Shown: one piece after another, positions 39,153 through 47,424 of the stretch
How the letters are laid out: the number at the start of each line of letters is the position of its first letter
How positions within the stretch are numbered: position 1 is the first letter of the stretch
NCBI GenBank assembly: GCA_002256345.1
Contig: NKIY01000013.1
Span: 98,937 to 162,936, forward strand
DNA length: 64,000 nucleotides
Direction: 5' to 3'
Source of the DNA: Bradyrhizobiaceae bacterium PARB1
GTDB lineage: Bacteria > Pseudomonadota > Alphaproteobacteria > Rhizobiales > Xanthobacteraceae
The notes under the pieces: model-generated
What the model was told of the DNA's origin: nothing
What the model saw: the letters and a program-made list of their open reading frames with translations, nothing else
Database searches by the model: none
Position numbers and translations under genes: made by a program

Positions 39153-39945
39153 TTGCCACCCCCGGCGATGGCAATCCGATCACCGATCGGACCATCCATA
39201 AACGCTATCTCCGATGCGACCAGTATAAGATTCCGTCACGAGTTTCAGCCAGAAACCGAGTTACTCACGATTTCCGTTCATGCGCTAGATTGGGGCCGCT
39301 GATGCCCTCCGACGAGGTATTTTGGGCTGACTTTTGGATCTTTGAAATAAAATTTCACAAGTGCGCGGTGGTTTGTGCCCCTCATGAAGGTGCTTGGATT
39401 ATTGGTCACGACGCAGATGCCCGTCCTCCGCAACGCGCTTGAAAAACGCTCTGCCCTGTTGCGCGCATGGAGGGCCATCCGCAAGCTTTCAGCAATGATC
39501 ATCCGAGACCGCATCTAGGATGCGCCGCAATCTTCCCTCGTGTCCCGCGGGCACGTCTTCGGTAGTTTTCCGACACATGTGGGAGGTGCTACCAACGTCT
39601 TCTCGAACGGTCATGGAGACCTGCACGGCATTATCGCGGTAGATGGCCGGCTCAGGAGCCGAGCACTGGACGCCGCGGAGCAGACGGCTGACGAAGGCAG
39701 CGCCAATACGTCGAGTCGCGCGCCCGCCTCATCGCGAAGGCCCCCACACCGCGCTGCCGAAGTCGCCGCTACCGATATTGCTTGACGAGGCCAGGGGCAT
39801 CAGCTCGTTTGACTAGTGCGCCGATCTTGGCCCCGGCCTCGTTAGGGGACCGCATGTCGAGCATACACCGCGTCGCGCAATGATCGTTGACAACCCTCAG
39901 CTTATTCAGACCGCCCGACGCCTCGTCACGGGCTAAAGACGACCG
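39153..39945. other. Gene-free stretch
   Basis: About 790 bases. Several short frames exist, the longest on the plus strand near 39540-39785, but they are low-complexity, lack good ribosome-binding sites, and overlap frames on the other strand. The part near 39540-39780 is GC-rich and may be worn coding DNA; I recognise nothing in it. The right part leads to the end of the 276-aa gene. Confidence 0.4.
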
Positions 39946-40776
39946 CTAAAATTCAGCGTCGTAAAACGCCGGCCGTGCTATGGGCTGCGTCGCGGCGGGC
40001 AGATATTCTGACAAGAAGATTTCTTTTCTTTCGTTCAGGTTGTCTGGCCAAGTAAAGTTTGGATGATTTATCTCTTCCAAGACGATTTCAAGCAGTGCGA
40101 CAAGCTGCTTGCAGTTCTCTTTATTCAGGTCTCGTTCGGCCAATCCACTCCATGGAACCATCCGCATTAGAGCCGCCACCTCGTGGAATCTATCGACGAG
40201 GCCAACGTATGGTTCAGAGGCTATGTCAGCGACTTCCTTATTCCAGAGCGGCTGAATTACTTCCGTGCCATCCTCTTTCTGCGCAGATGGGTACGCCGCA
40301 TCCAGAATTTGAAACATGATAAGATGTCCAGCGCGATTCAATCGTGGATCGCCGTAGAACTCGATGCGCAGCAGCATGTTGACGAGCGTGCTGCCCTGCA
40401 GTTCGGTCTGCTCTTCCCGAAATTCTTCCAAACTAGCGCCGAAAAAGGAGCGCTCATAGGCAGACATTGTTTCAGACGCAGCTGCGAGCAACGGGGGCGC
40501 TAGACGACAGAAGACGTCGTCACGGAGCAACTTTTTCGTCACGATCTTTTCTATCAGCGCTGCGCACGTTTTATACGTTCCAATTGAAGATGCTTCGCTC
40601 AAAAACTCCTTTTTGAGAAGTTCAACGAGAATCTCCTGCGCGCGGCGAGGCAACAGATTATTCCGGTGCAATTCACATTGCTGTTCGATGACGACACCGA
40701 GTTCAGAGTAAATCTCCGACCTCAACGGACGTCTGTCACCCTCGATACGTTCAACGAATTTTTGTAACGCGATCAT
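39946..40776 (-). CDS. Unrecognised 276-residue helical protein
   Basis: I do not recognise this protein. It is mostly helical, acidic and Leu-rich, with MIALQKFVERIEGDRRPLRS at the start, a Cys pair region (SSIGTYKTCAALIEKIVTKK; DDVFCRLAPPLLAAASETM) and ALLEIVLEEINHPNFTWPDN near the end. It has no signal peptide or transmembrane helices and no obvious nuclease or NTPase motif. Codon quality is good and it runs against the general plus-strand direction of the adjoining element. It lies between the type IIG gene and the mobilization genes, so it may be cargo of either. Confidence 0.68.
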   Translation of the reverse strand: MIALQKFVERIEGDRRPLRSEIYSELGVVIEQQCELHRNNLLPRRAQEILVELLKKEFLSEASSIGTYKTCAALIEKIVTKKLLRDDVFCRLAPPLLAAASETMSAYERSFFGASLEEFREEQTELQGSTLVNMLLRIEFYGDPRLNRAGHLIMFQILDAAYPSAQKEDGTEVIQPLWNKEVADIASEPYVGLVDRFHEVAALMRMVPWSGLAERDLNKENCKQLVALLEIVLEEINHPNFTWPDNLNERKEIFLSEYLPAATQPIARPAFYDAEF

Positions 40777-41122
40777 CGTCGTCTATCCCCCACGCTCACA
40801 GCCGCCATGTCTAAGAAGCAGTTCTCACCAATTGATCTGTCGGTCAGATAAAATATTAATTATCTCAAAAATGACTGCTTGACCTGCTGCCATCGAACCG
40901 CGTCAATCCCGAATAATGAAATCACCTCAAAAGGTGGACCGCGCTATATTATCCTCTAATTGGCTTCAAGTTTTTGTCGCTCTTCGCGTTTCTCTGGCTG
41001 CATCTGCAGAGGTTTAATTCGGTCGAGATCGTGTAATGCCGAATTCATCTATATCAATGTCGTGATTTGGGGCTTTGTCTGCTGATTGCGTTTCATTTCG
41101 GACCGATGTGTATATTGTTGTC
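40777..41122. other. AT-rich gene-free stretch between divergent genes
   Basis: About 345 bases separating the minus-strand unknown gene from the plus-strand block. It is the most AT-rich part of the surroundings (for example TAAAATATTAATTATCTC near 40850) and should hold divergent promoters. No specific element was identified. Confidence 0.45.
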
Positions 41123-41602
41123 ATGAGAATCGATCTCAAACGTTTGCGCGGTGATGCGAAGCGGCTGCAGGCTGCGCGCGTCGCCTCGCCCCAAGGGAGG
41201 GGCAAGACTGGCGCAACTCAAATCATCCGGGACAACTTCGACGAACTTGAGCGCCTTCACAATTTGGAAGGGGTCACTTGGGCTGAACTTGCAAGCTGCC
41301 TTGCAGCACAGGGGGTGACCCAGGGAGAAGGCCAGCCATTGACGGGCAGGCGGCTGACCGCCTTGATGCATAACATCAGAGTCCGGGCGACAAAGCTGAA
41401 TGTAAAGAAGTCGTCCCAAGATCAGGCAGATAATTCGCCCGAAAGTTTGCGAAGGGGCAGTCGTTCTGTCCAAAAATCGGTGTCCTTAAGCCCGGAAATG
41501 GCTAGGGCGACCGGAATGCGAACGCCTGACCCAGTCATCAGCGAAGATGAAATTCGCCGGGCAGAATTGGCCAAGCACGCTCATCTCCTCCGAAAGCGCT
41601 GA
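41123..41602 (+). CDS. Small basic protein starting the mobilization block
   Basis: About 159 residues from the ATG at 41123 (MRIDLKRLRGDAKRLQAARV). It is very basic, with a helix-rich region LERLHNLEGVTWAELASCLA that looks like the first part of a helix-turn-helix, then QPLTGRRLTALMHNIRVRAT. The C-terminal third is polar (SPESLRRGSRSVQKSVSLS). The pattern of a WAELA helix and a later recognition-like RRLTALM helix suggests DNA binding, as in relaxosome or partition accessory proteins. It lies 127 bp before the ParA-like gene on the same strand. Family not recognised. Confidence 0.62.
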   Translation: MRIDLKRLRGDAKRLQAARVASPQGRGKTGATQIIRDNFDELERLHNLEGVTWAELASCLAAQGVTQGEGQPLTGRRLTALMHNIRVRATKLNVKKSSQDQADNSPESLRRGSRSVQKSVSLSPEMARATGMRTPDPVISEDEIRRAELAKHAHLLRKR

Positions 41603-41729
41603 CTCTACGCCGTGGCGTTTCGGCAATTGGTCTGCAATCTGGCAGGCTCCTCCCCTGTAAAGCTCCTCCTCGCCTGACGGACCGCCCAATGGTTGCGCGT
41701 ATTCGTTCAGTTGCCCAGGAGGATCTCAT

Positions 41730-42473
41730 ATGCCACGCCTTTTGCTCGTTGCCCAAGAAACTGGCGGTGTCGGTAAATCGACCCTGACCCGCGGTGTTGC
41801 GGAAGCCGTCCCCGACGCTCCGATCCTCGAACTTGAGTCTTCACCGCGGATCCTCGAATACGACCACGGCAAGACCAAGGGCGTGAAGCGCGTGTCGCAT
41901 TTCCCGGTTCGGGCTGACCGCGCATCCATCGACCGGACAGGCGGCCAGGCCGCCCGAGCTGAGTTCGATGCGCCGATCAACGCCATGGTCGCGGCTGAGT
42001 TGCCGACGATCATCGACGTTGGGGCGAATACCGCTTCGTCTCTGTTGGCGTCGTTCGATGACGAGTTCGTCGCGAGCATCGCGGATACCGGGCTCGAGAT
42101 GGCGCTCGTCGTCGTGGTCACCGCCAATGCCTCCGCGTTGACCGATGGCGCCAAACTGCTGGCTTCGTCGAAGCGGTGGGCCAAGGCACGCTTCGTGGTC
42201 GAGAATAAGCTGCGCGGCGACGTCGATCAGGCAATGCTGAAGCGCGTCGCGGATGGTGCTGGGGTGACGGTGTTGCCGAAGTTCGAATTCGAACCGCGCA
42301 CGCTGGCCTTCTTGCAGGCTACGGGGCTGTACGCCATCCCGCAACTCAAGACGGCCGATTTCCAGAAGGAGTACGGCTTCAACCAGGCGCGTCGCATGGT
42401 CAATGACCTGAAGGGCTTCCGCCTGTCCGTCATGGAAGCGGTCCGGCCTGCAGCAACTTGGCTCGCGTCATGA
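41730..42473 (+). CDS. ParA/MinD-like ATPase of the mobilizable element
   Basis: 247 residues. The deviant Walker A motif AQETGGVGKSTLTRGVAEAV (residues 8-17 region) is that of ParA-type ATPases. An AGGAGG ribosome-binding site precedes the ATG. PTIIDVGANTASSLLASFDD is the likely Walker B strand and LVVVVTANASALTDGAKLL a following strand. There is no ParB partner adjacent. Such ATPases beside coupling proteins help partition, or help recruit the relaxosome to the pole. The stop overlaps the next gene start by ATGA, linking it to the membrane protein and TraG. Confidence 0.86.
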   Translation: MPRLLLVAQETGGVGKSTLTRGVAEAVPDAPILELESSPRILEYDHGKTKGVKRVSHFPVRADRASIDRTGGQAARAEFDAPINAMVAAELPTIIDVGANTASSLLASFDDEFVASIADTGLEMALVVVVTANASALTDGAKLLASSKRWAKARFVVENKLRGDVDQAMLKRVADGAGVTVLPKFEFEPRTLAFLQATGLYAIPQLKTADFQKEYGFNQARRMVNDLKGFRLSVMEAVRPAATWLAS

Positions 42474-43057
42474 GCCAGCGTCTTGCAACCTTGCGCACGC
42501 GATTTCGGGAAGCGAAGGCTGATGCCGACGCCTCCAGTCGCGCGGTCCGCCGGGCAAGCGCCGCAAAGCTCGCTGAGCTTCTGGCTTTGCCCGACGCGGA
42601 AGCGCGTCTGGCCGGTCTTAAGGATCCAGCGTTGCTTCCTTACGATCGCAAGGTTCTGGAGAACGCCATCGCGGACGTGCTGCCGCGACGGCGTATCCAG
42701 CTGCCTCGCTCGGCAAGGCAATTCATCCGATCCGGCCTCCGCCATGTCTGTTACCGGTGGCAAGGCTTGGTGATTTGCGCCCTGATCGCAATCCCTCTCA
42801 CCGTGATCGGCAGCTCTGCTGTTCGGAACACCGGCGTCGCGAAGGTGTACTTCGATCGCCCATTCGACTTCGAATGGACCTTTCCCGACGGTCATTCGCA
42901 AGTTTACCGCCTGCCGGTTGGCACCGCCGTTCTCGTAATGGGCCGGAACGCCGCGGGAGATGTCCGCCTTCGATTTTGGTCCGCCAAGGACGGGCATGGC
43001 GAGACCGTTATGCCGGCCGCCGTCTACGCTCAATTCGCAATATCCAACGCAGAGTAA
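42470..43057 (+). CDS. Membrane protein between ParA-like and TraG genes
   Basis: About 195 residues from the ATG at 42470 (MSQRLATLRTRFREAKADAD), overlapping the ParA-like stop. An N-terminal charged coiled region (ASSRAVRRASAAKLAELLAL) leads to a single transmembrane helix (GLVICALIAIPLTVIGSSAV). The exported C-terminal domain holds VYFDRPFDFEWTFPDGHSQV and VGTAVLVMGRNAAGDVRLRF, probably beta-rich. Topology: cytosolic N-terminus, one helix, periplasmic C-domain. It lies five bases before traG. It may be a scaffold linking the coupling protein to the envelope. I know no named family. Confidence 0.74.
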   Translation: MSQRLATLRTRFREAKADADASSRAVRRASAAKLAELLALPDAEARLAGLKDPALLPYDRKVLENAIADVLPRRRIQLPRSARQFIRSGLRHVCYRWQGLVICALIAIPLTVIGSSAVRNTGVAKVYFDRPFDFEWTFPDGHSQVYRLPVGTAVLVMGRNAAGDVRLRFWSAKDGHGETVMPAAVYAQFAISNAE

Positions 43058-43062
43058 CTCAG

Positions 43063-44697
43063 ATGTTCTGGAAAGTCTTCGTGCCGTTGACCATCGCGGC
43101 CTTCGTTTTTGGTTTCCCCATCGCAGAATTCATGGTGCATGGCTTCAACGCTTCGTTGTGGCCGAATACCATACATTCTCCTTCGGTCTGGTTCAGCGCG
43201 ATGGTGCAAAGCTATGGCTTGGATTGCCTCCTGGCTTATCGCGACATGGCGATCGGCCAGACCAAAGCTTTGGGGCCGTACGGCCGGATTGCCTTTGCGA
43301 GCATATTCGCAGGACCGGCCGTGGCGCTCGTCACCTGCTTTATCCCGAATTACGGACCGCGTCGCGATCCCTACGGCACCTATGGCAATGCCCGGTGGGC
43401 AACCCGCCAGGAACGGCGCCAGATGAACATCGGAGTGGAGCTCGGGCTCGACCCGGTGACTACGCGGCCGATCCGGGTTACGACCGAGAGCCACATCGTG
43501 ACCATAGCGCCGCCGCGCACCGGCAAGACGTCGGGTCTGCTGATTCCTAACCTCGTCGTTCCTGACAATAACGGTTGGAACGGTCCCGCCATCGTCATCG
43601 ATCCGAAGGGAGAAGCCTACCGTGCCGTCGTCGCGCGTCGCAAAGCGCTCGGACGGACGGTGCGCTGCCTCGATCCCATCGGCATCGTCGGCGGCACGGA
43701 TAGCTGGAATCCGCTTGCGAACATGAATCCGAAGAATATTCTGCATTTGCAGCGCATCGCCCGAGCTCTGCTGCCCGAATACGTCGCGGGTGAATCGGTT
43801 TATTTCCAGAACCGCGCGGTCGCTGTGATCGTCGGTGCGTTTCTCGTGGCGCATTCCAGAAACCGCGCCAATCCGGCGACGGCTGGCTGGCTGCTGGCGA
43901 ATCTTACGGTCTTCGAGAAGTATCTCAAACCCTTGAAAGGAGACGCAGCGGCGGCCGCGAGGTCCGTGCTTGAAATGGATCCGAAAGGCCGGGACTCGAT
44001 CGTATCAACGGCCGCCCAGGCGTTCAGTTGGTGTACCGATCCTCGGCTGCAACGCCTCACCCATACCAGCACGTTCTCGATGTCGGACATCACGGCCGGG
44101 GACATGGACCTGTTCATCACGTTGCCCGCCGAGGATATGAAGACTCTTACTCCGCTCATGCGATGGCTGCTCTGTGAGCTTTTCACCGCTGTCCGGCGTC
44201 ACCGTGCACGCGAGCCGATCATGTGTTTCATCGACGAAGCTGCGACGCTCGGCCGATTCGAGGAACTGCTGATCGCTGCTGGCGAACTGCCCGGCCAGAA
44301 TCTGCGGCTGTGGACGTTCTGGCAAAGCCGGAGTCAGATCATCGAGGTCAACGGAACGGAAGGTGCCAAAACTCTTCTCAATACCGCAGAGTTCACCACA
44401 TATTCCGATCTGCCATTGATCGATCCGGACGAGCGTGAACTTCTTTCGCGGTCGATCGGAAATTACACGCTGATGGAGGCAACCGAAACCACGGAGAATA
44501 ACGCCGGCACGACAACCCGCGCCTTCCAGCCAAAGGGGGTACGCCTCTTGACAGACGATGGGGTTGGTCAGCTTCCGTCGACAGATCTTATCGTGTTCCC
44601 GAACAGCAAGCGATACGTCAAGCGCCCCATGATCATCCGCAAAACCAGACATGATGACACGCGGCTGATGGGATATGTCGTGTCTCAGCGACGGTAA
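43063..44697 (+). CDS. traG: VirD4/TraG-type type IV coupling protein
   Basis: About 544 residues from MFWKVFVPLTIAAFVFGFPI. Two N-terminal transmembrane segments are followed by the cytosolic ATPase: Walker A TIAPPRTGKTSGLLIPNLVV near residue 149 and Walker B IMCFIDEAATLGRFEELLIA near residue 387, then LRLWTFWQSRSQIIEVNGTE. It brings the relaxase-DNA complex to a type IV secretion channel. An alternative upstream in-frame extension to 42757 overlaps the membrane protein gene in another frame and is not used. No VirB-type channel genes are visible, so export likely relies on another element. Length is normal to slightly short. Confidence 0.93.
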   Translation: MFWKVFVPLTIAAFVFGFPIAEFMVHGFNASLWPNTIHSPSVWFSAMVQSYGLDCLLAYRDMAIGQTKALGPYGRIAFASIFAGPAVALVTCFIPNYGPRRDPYGTYGNARWATRQERRQMNIGVELGLDPVTTRPIRVTTESHIVTIAPPRTGKTSGLLIPNLVVPDNNGWNGPAIVIDPKGEAYRAVVARRKALGRTVRCLDPIGIVGGTDSWNPLANMNPKNILHLQRIARALLPEYVAGESVYFQNRAVAVIVGAFLVAHSRNRANPATAGWLLANLTVFEKYLKPLKGDAAAAARSVLEMDPKGRDSIVSTAAQAFSWCTDPRLQRLTHTSTFSMSDITAGDMDLFITLPAEDMKTLTPLMRWLLCELFTAVRRHRAREPIMCFIDEAATLGRFEELLIAAGELPGQNLRLWTFWQSRSQIIEVNGTEGAKTLLNTAEFTTYSDLPLIDPDERELLSRSIGNYTLMEATETTENNAGTTTRAFQPKGVRLLTDDGVGQLPSTDLIVFPNSKRYVKRPMIIRKTRHDDTRLMGYVVSQRR

Positions 44698-44951
44698 CGT
44701 CTGGCACGCGTCCGTACGTTGGCCAATCGCTGGGACCATATAAGTCGCGTACAGCATCGAAGAGGTGTCTAGACGCGGTTCTATATAATCAATTCCGCCC
44801 AACCTTACAGCTTCGAGCGGACAAAGCGTTTGCGCGAAGAGGGGTTTAGCCACGGTTCACATGGATCGAATTTATTCAGCGGGATGGCCGGGGTGGCAGG
44901 TCCGCGCGAGCTTCGGGCCTGATCGCCGCCGGATTTTATCCGTAGCTTGCC

Positions 44952-45221
44952 CTAACGGTCATCTTTTTGAGGGGCATCATCGAATAAATCCTTCATGCGA
45001 CACCCGAGCGCCTTCGCCATAGCGTCCAGGAGGAGAAGGCTCGGATTGGCCCGTGCATTCTCGATGAGGGAAACAGCACTCTGCTCGACGTCGAGATGCG
45101 CTGCCAAATCATCCTGCGTCAAACCGCGGCGTTTCCGCGTACGTTTTACGTTCAAAGCAAGAAGTTTCGCGGCTGGAGCGTCGCGCTGGGGGAATCGGTC
45201 TTTGAAAGTCGTTCGCGGCAT
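44952..45221 (-). CDS. Small XRE-family repressor
   Basis: About 89 residues if started at MPRTTFKDRFPQRDAPA (45221); the frame extends to 45305. The helix-turn-helix is NVKRTRKRRGLTQDDLAAHL followed by DVEQSAVSLIENARANPSLL, typical Cro/C1 style, and the protein ends in a short acidic tail (MKDLFDDAPQKDDR). It faces the plus-strand gene at 45317 and lies convergent to traG, so it may repress the divergent pair. No operator was found. Confidence 0.8.
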   Translation of the reverse strand: MPRTTFKDRFPQRDAPAAKLLALNVKRTRKRRGLTQDDLAAHLDVEQSAVSLIENARANPSLLLLDAMAKALGCRMKDLFDDAPQKDDR

Positions 45222-45316
45222 CGCCGGAAAATCCAGGCAACGTCCAATTTGAACCATCGGATTAATCCGATATTTATGCAGGTCTCCTATTGTCTCCTGA
45301 GCCACAGGGGGAAAAC

Positions 45317-45826
45317 ATGGGTCTCTACCGGTTCTCCGGCACGATCACGCGGCTTGGACAGTGCGAATTCACGAACGACTACGAAATCTACGCCTATGTA
45401 GAGATTGCCACCTCAAGCGGTGGCCGCCAGATGATCAAGAAAGTCGCAGTTTTCGCGGACATCGCGGCGTGTCTCTTTCAAGGTCTGGAAGGGGATTTCT
45501 ACTTTGACGATGTCTTCGTTCCGGGGCGCCGGGCGCACTGTCAGTTGTGGGGGATAAGAAGCGCCGAACGGGCGGTTATCGATGGCGTAAACCTGCGTGT
45601 CAGCATGATGCGCCTCAATCTTCTTTGCGGGGTTCTGTTCACGCCCGTTTTCGGCGCCGGGACGTTGCGCCTGGCCGCAGGGATCGGGCAAATGATGTCC
45701 ATCCTGAATGGCTCGGCGGACCGCCCCAAGTTCTTCGAAAGCACGTTGGAGCAGTTCGGATCTCCGGGACAGAATCTTGCCGGTGATCTTTGCAAACGCC
45801 GCCTTGTTGCGGATGCCTCGCAATGA
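45317..45826 (+). CDS. Unrecognised element protein with one hydrophobic segment
   Basis: About 169 residues starting MGLYRFSGTITRLGQCEFTN. The first 90 residues look like a small beta domain (DYEIYAYVEIATSSGGRQMI; KVAVFADIAACLFQGLEGDF), and LLCGVLFTPVFGAGTLRLAA is a possible membrane helix. It is transcribed divergently from the XRE repressor, and its stop overlaps the start of the next exported protein (ATGA). I do not recognise a family. Confidence 0.64.
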   Translation: MGLYRFSGTITRLGQCEFTNDYEIYAYVEIATSSGGRQMIKKVAVFADIAACLFQGLEGDFYFDDVFVPGRRAHCQLWGIRSAERAVIDGVNLRVSMMRLNLLCGVLFTPVFGAGTLRLAAGIGQMMSILNGSADRPKFFESTLEQFGSPGQNLAGDLCKRRLVADASQ

Positions 45827-46434
45827 GAAAACTGCCACTTGCTGTATCGGCGTTGCTTCTGTCTGCTATTGGTGTGCAGGCCGGAGCTGGCCAGCGATAC
45901 ACCACAACACAAGGACCAGCTTGCAGAGACGTCTCGCGGAAGCACATGACATTGCGCGTATGCCCAGGAGCGGGTGGGTATGAGGTGACATTGGCCGACG
46001 AAGGCAACGTGGCCGCCGTCACCTTCACGCGGGCTGGACATGATCGCACCAATGGACCGACAGCCGCCTGGCGTGCAGCGGGGGACGTCTTCGGAAAGCT
46101 GATTGAATGGCGTATCGGTCGTGACGGTCGGCCTTATGCGGCGATCCTTCGCACGTGGGAGAGCGGCGATCGAGATGAGCCGATTGCGTTTCTGAGAGTG
46201 TTTGCGTTGAACGCCACTCTGGCCTGTGAATATGGAAAGGTAATGGGCAGCCGATCCAACGCTAACGCGGAAGCGGCATGGTTGTCCGATCAAGCAGCGC
46301 GGCATGATTGCTCTAAACCGCCACCCGAGACGTTCGCAGTAACGAGAGACGTGCTTATGCCGAAGCACGGACACCAAGAGAAGCTGCGCTATGAGAACGC
46401 CGAGTTGACGCCTATGTTCGTCAAGACGTTCTGA
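45823..46434 (+). CDS. Exported hypothetical protein of the mobilizable element
   Basis: About 203 residues from MRKLPLAVSALLLSAIGVQA, a clear signal peptide cleaved near AGAGQRYT. The mature region has Cys residues positioned for disulphides (GPACRDVSRKHMTLRVCPGA; NATLACEYGKVMGS; ARHDCSKPPPE), consistent with a periplasmic domain. The compact segment YEVTLADEGNVAAVTFTRAG may be a beta sheet. It is coupled to the preceding gene. Function unknown. Confidence 0.7.
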   Translation: MRKLPLAVSALLLSAIGVQAGAGQRYTTTQGPACRDVSRKHMTLRVCPGAGGYEVTLADEGNVAAVTFTRAGHDRTNGPTAAWRAAGDVFGKLIEWRIGRDGRPYAAILRTWESGDRDEPIAFLRVFALNATLACEYGKVMGSRSNANAEAAWLSDQAARHDCSKPPPETFAVTRDVLMPKHGHQEKLRYENAELTPMFVKTF

Positions 46435-46546
46435 AAAAAGCCGCGGAACGTTACGAAATCGTTGCGGGCTCACCGATCGTGACATCCTGGTCCTGTAGTG
46501 GTCACATACGCGGAGCAAGAGCGTAGCATTCCGTGTTTCGAAAGTT

Positions 46547-46582
46547 TGTTCGTCAGGGTGCGCTCTGGCACCCTGACGAACA
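46547..46582. terminator. Strong hairpin between convergent genes
   Basis: TGTTCGTCAGGGTGC (46547-46561) pairs exactly with GCACCCTGACGAACA (46568-46582) around a 6-nt loop. It lies in the gap between the plus-strand exported protein and the minus-strand gene ending at 46597. No long T-run follows on either strand, so it may be a processing or anti-readthrough hairpin rather than a classical intrinsic terminator. Confidence 0.6.
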
Positions 46583-46596
46583 TTACGCCGATTGGC

Positions 46597-47298
46597 TCAC
46601 GGCACGGGCGGCAGCGGTGGCATTATGCCCTTCAGGCTCATCCGCCAGAGCTTCATCGGTTTTGGCAGACCTGGCGTGTACACGACCATGACAGCGGTGC
46701 GTGTCGCAACCACCTGTTCACAGATCGGAAACAGGCTTTCCGCTATACCCAGTCGGTTGGCTACGTTCTCGACCATGGTGATCCAGGTTCCGCGGGTCGT
46801 GAGACACACGCTGGCCGACTTTGAGACGTCGCATCCCTCAAGGATACGACACGCGTCGTCGATAGTGAGGATATGCCAGCCGGTCTCTTCGATAGCCTTG
46901 ATGACCACCAATGCGTGCGAGCTCGGTGGCTTCCTGTTCCCCGCGAGCAAGATCGCTCCATGCGCCGCAAAGGTGACGGGAGCGAATGGACATGGTTCGA
47001 AGGTTGCCAAATCCCTCGCACTTACACGTACTAACGGCATGCCTCCGTCAGTGGAGAGGGCCCGGTATTCCGCAAGATTGATCCCCGGGAACCCTGCGTA
47101 GCCCAAGTTGATCAGATAGCAGTGCGGATAGCGGTCGAGCATCTGGCGCGCCACGGAGGTTGACGAACGGTGATGCCGTGCCTGCCGCACGTTGCGGATG
47201 GCGCGTGCCCACGGGGCAGCCTGAATGGAATTCGCACCCCCGGCGAGGCGCGTTTGCGCGGTGCCAAGGAGAGCTGTCAGATGTTGAAGAATAGTCAT
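46597..47298 (-). CDS. Unrecognised element protein
   Basis: About 233 residues from MTILQHLTALLGTAQTRLAG. It is moderately hydrophobic with Cys- and Gly-containing turns (RYPHCYLINLGYAGFPGINL; TIDDACRILEGCDVSKSASV) and a C-terminal Pro-rich tail (IMPPLPPVP). There is no signal peptide or clear catalytic motif. It runs opposite to the mobilization genes and is collinear with the 478-residue gene upstream at 47425-48861, possibly one operon. I cannot assign a function. Confidence 0.64.
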   Translation of the reverse strand: MTILQHLTALLGTAQTRLAGGANSIQAAPWARAIRNVRQARHHRSSTSVARQMLDRYPHCYLINLGYAGFPGINLAEYRALSTDGGMPLVRVSARDLATFEPCPFAPVTFAAHGAILLAGNRKPPSSHALVVIKAIEETGWHILTIDDACRILEGCDVSKSASVCLTTRGTWITMVENVANRLGIAESLFPICEQVVATRTAVMVVYTPGLPKPMKLWRMSLKGIMPPLPPVP

Positions 47299-47424
47299 GG
47301 CCGATTTCCTTTGCCTCACGACCGCTTAATTGTGGTCGTGAGCGCAAAGTGCGGAATTTACCGGATCCATGTTGCAGGCCAATTAGACGTCAGCCAGCGC
47401 TTGTCGTTTGGAATGTAGTGACCT

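Noticed and set aside
40777..41122. Replication origin in the AT-rich gap
   Set aside because: AT-rich DNA is visible, but no iterons or Rep gene were found, and the surrounding element has a recombinase rather than a replicon set.
45541..46518. Minus-strand frame of 325 codons across two plus-strand genes
   Set aside because: Composition is that of an antisense shadow, and the plus-strand genes have a signal peptide and coupled starts.
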